A DNA stretch of 9,132 nt, from positions 1 to 9,132 of the forward strand of contig NZ_JBHVBO010000167.1 in assembly GCF_042668085.1 (NCBI RefSeq), read 5' to 3'. This DNA comes from Isoptericola sp042668085 (GTDB lineage Bacteria; Actinomycetota; Actinomycetes; Actinomycetales; Cellulomonadaceae). Position 1 is the first letter of the stretch; every line of letters begins with the position of its first letter. The translations under genes and the position numbers were made by a program. This document shows, piece by piece, positions 5,537 through 9,132 of the stretch. The notes under the pieces are model-generated. The model made no database searches. It was not told the DNA's origin and saw only the letters and a list, made by a program, of their open reading frames with translations.

Positions 5537-6742
5537 TCAGGACCCGGCGTCGACCTGCAGCCGGTGCACGGCCGTGAGCGGTGTCCCGTCGGGGGCGCGG
5601 GCCTCCAGCACGACCTCGGCGTCGCCCGGGCTGCTCGCCGTGAGCCGCACGGTGTCGTCGTCGGTCGCGTAGGCGCCCGTGGGCAGCGTCCACACCCAGT
5701 GCTCGGTGCCCGCGACGTCGGCCGTGAGGGTCACGGGCTCGCCGACCGTCGCCGTCGCCGGCCCGGAGATCGCGACGCTCGCGGAGCCGGCGGTGGCGCG
5801 GGGGCGGTCGAGCCAGGCGGTGACGCCGGCGCCCGCTCCCAGCCCCAGGACGGCGGCGGTCGCCGCGGCGACGACGGCGGTGGGGCGGCGGCGCGCGCGG
5901 TCCGGGGCCTCGGTCGTGCCGGGCGTGAGCGCCTGCTCGACGTCGGCCAACCACGCGGCCGCGTCGGGGTGCCGCCGGGCGGGGGAGTCGGCGAGGCTGC
6001 GGCGCAGGGCGGCCTCGAGGGCACGGGGGAGGTCGGCGCCCTCGACGAGCCAGGTCAGCAGCGCGGACATCGCCCACAGGTCGGCGCGGGTGTCGACCGT
6101 GCCGGGTCCGTCCTGCTCCGGCGGGCGGAATCCCTCGGTGCCGCCCGCGACGGTCAGGCCGGAGCTGCGGGCCAGGTCCTTGCTCATGCCGAGGTCCGCG
6201 ACGACCAGCCGTTCGTCGGCTCGCACGACGGCCGACGGACCGCCGGGAGCGGCGCCGGCCGTGCCGTCGACCACGCCCTCCGGACTGGTGCGCAGCAGCA
6301 CGTTGCCGGGGCTGAGGTCCCGGTGCACGAGGCGCGCCGCGTGCACGGCCTCGACCGCGGCCGCGAGCCCCCGCGCGACGGCGAGCACGTCGGCCGGCGT
6401 CGCCGTCCAGCCGTCCGCCCGCAGGGCGGAGACCCGCGCGGCGAGGGTGCCCCGGTCGGCGTACTCGAGGACCAGGTACGGCTGCTGACGGTCGCTCTCG
6501 CCGATGTCGTGCACGGCGACGACGTGCGGGCTCGCCACCCGGCGCAGCGCCCGGCCCTCGGCGATGAACCGCTCGCGGACCTCGGGGTTGAGGCTGTGGT
6601 TCTCGGCCAGCACCTTCACCACCACGACGTCGTCCAGCCGCTCGTCGAGCGCGCGGTGCACGGTGGCGAACGACCCGACGCCGATCACCTCGCCCACCCG
6701 GTACCGCCCGAGCAGCGGCTCGGGCGCGCCCGGCGAGGCCAT
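5537..6742 (-). CDS. Membrane Ser/Thr protein kinase with extracellular Ig/PKD-like domain
   Basis: This is a 401-residue Hanks-type kinase. The kinase domain (about 13-275) has a glycine-rich loop GVGSFATVH (21-29), catalytic Lys43 in VVVKVL, catalytic loop HRDLSPGN (140-147) with Asp142, metal-binding DLG (183-185) in place of DFG, and PPEQ (207-210) in place of APE. The usual lysine of HRDLKPxN is serine. A basic stretch RARRR precedes one membrane segment (about 288-310), and residues 322-398 form an Ig/PKD-like beta domain (ISGPATATVGEPVTLTADV...) predicted outside. PASTA repeats are absent. The ATG at 6742 shares its A with the TGA of the sigma gene (TGATG), and GGGAG lies about 10 nt upstream, so the two are translationally coupled. 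It likely phosphorylates the sigma factor or a partner in response to an envelope signal (inference). Core catalytic residues are present, so activity is expected. Confidence 0.93.
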   Translation of the reverse strand: MASPGAPEPLLGRYRVGEVIGVGSFATVHRALDERLDDVVVVKVLAENHSLNPEVRERFIAEGRALRRVASPHVVAVHDIGESDRQQPYLVLEYADRGTLAARVSALRADGWTATPADVLAVARGLAAAVEAVHAARLVHRDLSPGNVLLRTSPEGVVDGTAGAAPGGPSAVVRADERLVVADLGMSKDLARSSGLTVAGGTEGFRPPEQDGPGTVDTRADLWAMSALLTWLVEGADLPRALEAALRRSLADSPARRHPDAAAWLADVEQALTPGTTEAPDRARRRPTAVVAAATAAVLGLGAGAGVTAWLDRPRATAGSASVAISGPATATVGEPVTLTADVAGTEHWVWTLPTGAYATDDDTVRLTASSPGDAEVVLEARAPDGTPLTAVHRLQVDAGS

Positions 6743-7431
6743 CAGGGCAGGCTCCCGAGGGCCGCGGCCACGAGCGCGCGGCCGCGGGAGACCTGCGACT
6801 TCACCGTGCCGACGCTGCGCCCGAGCCGCTCGGCCACGTCCGCGTACGGCAGGCCCTCGATGTCGCGCAGCGTCACGGGCTCGCGGTAGAGGTCGGGCAG
6901 CGCGGCGAGCGCGTCGCGCACGGTGGCGCGCGTGGCGATGAGGGAGCTCATCCGCTCCGCGGGCCCGAGGTCGTCGTCCGGCAGGGGAGCGGTGGCGCGC
7001 TGCCGGCGCAGGTGGTCGACCACCCGGTGCCGCACGATCCCGTGCACCCATGTGGTGACCCGCGACCCGCCCGCGAACGACCGGACCGAGGTCGCCACGG
7101 ACACCAGCACGTCCTGGCAGACGTCGTCCACGGCCGCCTCGTCGAGCAGCGCGCCGCGCACGAAGCGCCGCACGACGCCGGAGGCGTCCAGCAGCTCCAC
7201 CAGCAGCTCGGTGGCGGCAGCGGAGCCCGCGGCGGCCCGCTGCGCGACGGCGTCGAGCACGTCGGCGGTGTCGTCGGCGGCCCCGTCGCCGGACGCCGTG
7301 AGCGCGTCGAGCGCGGCGCGGCGGGCGGCGTGCAGGTCGCCGCCGTCGAGCGCCCCGGCGACCAGGGCAGCGGGGCCGTCGGCCGTGCCTTCCGCGGGCG
7401 CGCCGGAGGGCGGGACGGTGCGATCGGGCAT
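6742..7431 (-). CDS. ECF-type RNA polymerase sigma factor with N-terminal extension
   Basis: This 229-residue protein is longer than the usual ECF size of about 160-200. Sigma region 2 spans about 72-145, with DDVCQDVLV (102-110) and the -10-reading helix TTWVHGIVRHRVVDHLRRQ (126-144). Region 4 spans about 162-226, with helix-turn-helix LPYADVAERLGRSVGTVKSQVSRGRAL (194-220). Residues 1-65 are an Ala/Asp-rich extension outside the two sigma domains. An in-frame TGA 12 nt upstream makes ATG 7431 the earliest possible start; the Shine-Dalgarno there is weak (TGGAC), so an internal start is possible. No anti-sigma gene follows. Instead a kinase gene is coupled through TGATG, which suggests control by phosphorylation, as established for the ECF43-type EcfP-PknT pair in Vibrio. 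The lipoprotein promoter at 5470-5499 is a likely target. Confidence 0.93.
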   Translation of the reverse strand: MPDRTVPPSGAPAEGTADGPAALVAGALDGGDLHAARRAALDALTASGDGAADDTADVLDAVAQRAAAGSAAATELLVELLDASGVVRRFVRGALLDEAAVDDVCQDVLVSVATSVRSFAGGSRVTTWVHGIVRHRVVDHLRRQRATAPLPDDDLGPAERMSSLIATRATVRDALAALPDLYREPVTLRDIEGLPYADVAERLGRSVGTVKSQVSRGRALVAAALGSLP

Positions 7432-7441
7432 GCGTCCAGCG

Positions 7442-7464
7442 TCTCACGCGCCCGCATCGTGAGA
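7442..7464. repeat. Inverted repeat upstream of the sigma factor gene (candidate operator)
   Basis: TCTCACG (7442-7448) and CGTGAGA (7458-7464) are exact 7-bp inverted copies with a 9-bp spacer, centred 22 bp upstream of the sigma ATG. The position suits a repressor site for the leftward operon, or an upstream element of the rightward promoter. No cognate protein is evident. Confidence 0.45.
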
Positions 7465-7472
7465 AGGGTGTC

Positions 7473-7501
7473 TGCCCGGCTTGACCGTGTGGTGCCGGGC
7501 A
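7473..7501. repeat. 8-bp inverted repeat flanking the -35 of the SAM-IV promoter
   Basis: TGCCCGGC (7473-7480) and GCCGGGCA (7494-7501) are exact inverted copies with TTGACC at the start of the 13-bp gap. A protein binding here would compete with sigma at the -35 box, giving a second layer of control over the riboswitch gene. GC-rich chance symmetry is possible. Confidence 0.4.
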
Positions 7502-7509
7502 CGCACGAT
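7481..7509 (+). promoter_or_regulatory. Candidate housekeeping promoter of the SAM-IV-controlled gene
   Basis: TTGACC (7481-7486) matches five of six -35 positions. After a 17-bp spacer comes CACGAT (7504-7509), an acceptable actinobacterial -10. The predicted start is near 7516, exactly where riboswitch helix P1 begins, so the leader would start with the aptamer. Confidence 0.6.
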
Positions 7510-7515
7510 GGGCGG

Positions 7516-7598
7516 CAGGTCATGAGCGCCAGCGCGAAGCCCCGGCTCGCTGGCCGGCAACCCTCCTCTCGCGGCGGGGTGCCCCGGGTGACGACCTG
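7516..7598 (+). ncRNA. SAM-IV riboswitch
   Basis: The segment follows the SAM-IV consensus almost base for base: GGTCATGAGCGCCAGCG, then AGCCCCGGCT, CGCTGG, GGCAACCCTCC, GGGGTGCCCCGGGTGA. P1 is CAGGTC (7516-7521) with GACCTG (7593-7598), a perfect 6-bp helix. P2 is CCAGCG (7529-7534) with CGCTGG (7548-7553). The core GGCAACC is at 7556-7562 and GGGGTGC at 7576-7582. The P2 loop CCCCGG (7541-7545 region) is placed to form the pseudoknot with CCGGG (7584-7588). SAM-IV is known from Actinobacteria ahead of sulfur and methionine genes and normally turns expression off when SAM is high. It leads directly to the class V PLP enzyme. Confidence 0.95.
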
Positions 7599-7599
7599 G

Positions 7600-7661
7600 C
7601 CCCGCGCCGTCCGGCGTGCGGGCAAGCGCGGGGAGCGACCTCCCCGGCACGACCGAGGAGG
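7600..7661 (+). promoter_or_regulatory. Expression platform of the SAM-IV riboswitch: competing helices and Shine-Dalgarno
   Basis: Three overlapping pairings are visible. Helix A: CCCCGCGC (7600-7607) with GCGCGGGG (7626-7633). Helix B: CGGGGA (7629-7634) with TCCCCG (7641-7646). Helix C: CCTCC (7639-7643) with GGAGG (7657-7661) of the Shine-Dalgarno GAGGAGGA. A excludes B, and B excludes C, so A would favour a masked ribosome site and B an open one. No U-tract follows helix B, so translational control is more likely than termination. Confidence 0.5.
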
Positions 7662-7668
7662 ACCACGC

Positions 7669-9111
7669 ATGACCACGCTCACCCCCGCGCCTGCGGTGCC
7701 CGCCGTCCGCGCCGCCGCCGTGCACGACGTCCCGCCCGTGCTGCCCGTCGTCGGCGGCGACACGCTCGTGCCGCTCGTCGACGGCCGCCACCTGCCGTAC
7801 GCGAACCTCGACGTCGCGGCGTCCGCGCCCGCCCTGCAGGCCGTGGCCGACCGGGTCGCGCGCGTGCTGCCGCTGTACGCGAGCGTGCACCGCGGCGCCG
7901 GCTACCTGTCGCAGGTGTCGACGGCCCTGTACGAGACCGCGCGCCGCACGATCGGCGCGTTCGTCGGCGCCCGCGAGGACGACCTCACGATCGTCACCCG
8001 CAACACGACCGACTCGCTCAACCTGCTCGCGGGCTGCGTGCCCGCCGACCCGGCCACCGGCGAGCCCGGCCGCGTCCTGGTGCTCGACATCGAGCACCAC
8101 GCCAACCTGCTGCCCTGGCAGCGCGTCACCGACGCGACCGTCGTCACCGGCGGTCCGTCCGTGTCGGCCACCCTCGCGGAGATCGAGGAGGAGCTGAGCT
8201 CCGCCGCCGCCGCGGGCCGCCCGTACGCCCTCCTCGCGCTCACCGGCGCCTCGAACGTCACCGGTGAGGCGCTGCCCGTGGCCGACGTCGTCGCCGCGGC
8301 CCACGGTGTCGGTACGCGGGTCGTGCTCGACGGCGCCCAGCTGGTGCCGCACCGCCGCTTCTCGCTGGCGGAGACCGGCGTCGACTACGTCGCCTTCTCG
8401 GGCCACAAGACGTACGCGCCGTTCGGCGCCGGCGCCCTGGTCGGCCGGCGCGACTGGCTCGACGCCGGCACCCCCTACCTCGCCGGGGGCGGCGCCGTGC
8501 GCCGGGTGCGCGCCACCACGACCGACTGGCACGAGGGCCCCGCCCGGCACGAGGCCGGCTCGCCGAACGTCGTCGGCGCGGTGGCGCTCGCGGCCGCGTG
8601 CGACGAGCTCGCCGCCCTCGACCCGCGGGTCGCCGGCGAGCACGAGGACGCCCTGCGGCGCCGGCTCGTGGACGGGCTCGGCGAGATCGACCGCGTCGAG
8701 GTCGTGCGCGTGTGGGACGACGCCGTCGACCCGGTGGGCGTCGTGACGTTCACGGTCACCGGCTACGACCCGGGCCTGGTCGCCGCGTATCTGTCCGCCG
8801 AGCACGGCATCGGCGTGCGCGACGGTCGGTTCTGCGCGCACCCGCTGCTCGGCCGCCTCGGGTTCGACGCCGGAGCCGTGCGCGCGTCGGTCGGCCTCGG
8901 CACCGCGGGCGAGGAGGTCGAGCGCCTCGTCGCCGCCGTCCGCTCGCTGGTGACCGAGGGGTCGCAGGCGCAGTACGACGTCGTGGACGGGCTCTGGGTC
9001 GTCGTCGACGACCCGCGCCCGGTCCCCGAGGGCTCCGGCCTCGAGGGCCTGCTCGCCACCGCCGCGCTCGGCGCCGACGAGGCGTTCGGCTGCCTGCCCG
9101 ACGACCTCTGA
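7669..9111 (+). CDS. Class V aminotransferase-fold PLP enzyme, cysteine-desulfurase (SufS/IscS)-like
   Basis: This is a 480-residue fold-type I PLP enzyme. Features in order are EHHANLLPW (142-150) with His144 stacking on PLP, TGASNVTGE (192-200), LDGAQLVPHR (220-229) with Asp221 and Gln224, and SGHKTYAPFGAGAL (244-257) with Schiff-base Lys247. RDGRFCAHPL (384-393) places Cys389 where SufS carries the persulfide-forming cysteine. These support sulfur removal from cysteine or a related substrate, but a SAM-repressed gene with no Suf/Isc neighbours argues against general Fe-S assembly; the substrate is unknown. It is longer than SufS (about 406 residues): some 40 extra at the N-terminus, and about 50 after 430, including YDVVDGLWVVVDDPRPVPEG and Cys475. 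The start at ATG 7669 is fixed by GAGGAGGA at 7655-7662 and by the riboswitch directly upstream. The gene is complete, ending 21 bp before the window edge. Confidence 0.92.
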   Translation: MTTLTPAPAVPAVRAAAVHDVPPVLPVVGGDTLVPLVDGRHLPYANLDVAASAPALQAVADRVARVLPLYASVHRGAGYLSQVSTALYETARRTIGAFVGAREDDLTIVTRNTTDSLNLLAGCVPADPATGEPGRVLVLDIEHHANLLPWQRVTDATVVTGGPSVSATLAEIEEELSSAAAAGRPYALLALTGASNVTGEALPVADVVAAAHGVGTRVVLDGAQLVPHRRFSLAETGVDYVAFSGHKTYAPFGAGALVGRRDWLDAGTPYLAGGGAVRRVRATTTDWHEGPARHEAGSPNVVGAVALAAACDELAALDPRVAGEHEDALRRRLVDGLGEIDRVEVVRVWDDAVDPVGVVTFTVTGYDPGLVAAYLSAEHGIGVRDGRFCAHPLLGRLGFDAGAVRASVGLGTAGEEVERLVAAVRSLVTEGSQAQYDVVDGLWVVVDDPRPVPEGSGLEGLLATAALGADEAFGCLPDDL

Positions 9112-9132
9112 GCCGTCGGTCCCGCCTCCGGG

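Noticed and set aside
5424..6077. Upstream extension of the lipoprotein frame into the kinase gene
   Set aside because: The ATG at 5423 begins a proper signal peptide with a lipobox and has AGGAGAG upstream; the extension would pass through the promoter.
6743..7447. Upstream extension of the kinase frame over the sigma factor gene
   Set aside because: The sigma frame carries recognisable regions 2 and 4; the extension is Arg/Ala-rich shadow. The kinase starts at the TGATG junction.
7629..7646. Intrinsic terminator downstream of the SAM-IV aptamer
   Set aside because: The hairpin is short and followed by GGCACGACC, not a U-tract; competition with the Shine-Dalgarno fits better.
7444..8841. 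Long open frame (465 codons) on the minus strand antisense to the PLP enzyme
   Set aside because: It is a product of extreme GC codon bias: composition is Arg/Gly/His/Asp-rich with no domain, it runs across the SAM-IV leader, and the plus-strand frame has full catalytic motifs.
1..9132. Mobile element, phage, CRISPR array or tRNA/rRNA gene
   Set aside because: No transposase or integrase motifs, regular repeat-spacer pattern, or recognisable tRNA T-loop in a cloverleaf context was seen; composition is uniform throughout.

Overview
The window is very GC-rich (about three quarters G+C by eye), with codon third positions almost all G or C, GTG starts, tightly overlapping genes and actinobacterial-type riboswitches. 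This points to a high-GC actinobacterium, plausibly near Cellulomonas and relatives. The genus is an inference. It looks like chromosomal DNA: I see no mobile element, tRNA, rRNA or CRISPR array. Nine protein genes fill nearly all of it.

Region 1 (1-2134) is a divergent regulator/enzyme locus. A TetR-family repressor reads leftward. A small DUF1304 membrane protein and an NADP-dependent, zinc-free MDR oxidoreductase read rightward. The roughly 100 bp between them holds twin TetR-type palindromes around an AT-rich double -10 region. Region 2 (2135-4846) is a leftward sulfur operon: promoter, SAM-sensing riboswitch, rhodanese, metZ (sulfide to homocysteine), then a SAM-dependent methyltransferase that converges on the oxidoreductase with an 18 bp gap.

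Region 3 (4908-7431) is a leftward signalling module: an ECF-type sigma factor with an extra N-terminal part, a translationally coupled membrane Ser/Thr kinase with an extracellular Ig/PKD-like domain, and a lipoprotein with a His/Asp-rich tail. The lipoprotein has its own ECF-like promoter. Region 4 (7432-9132) has a promoter, a clear SAM-IV riboswitch and a class V (cysteine-desulfurase-like) PLP enzyme.

Two different SAM riboswitch types therefore flank one sigma/kinase module within 3 kb, which makes sulfur and methionine status the main theme of the right two thirds. The most novel items are the P4-less SAM-I-clan riboswitch that includes the Shine-Dalgarno, the nested helices downstream of the SAM-IV aptamer, the sigma/kinase/lipoprotein circuit, and the unassigned SAM-controlled PLP enzyme.
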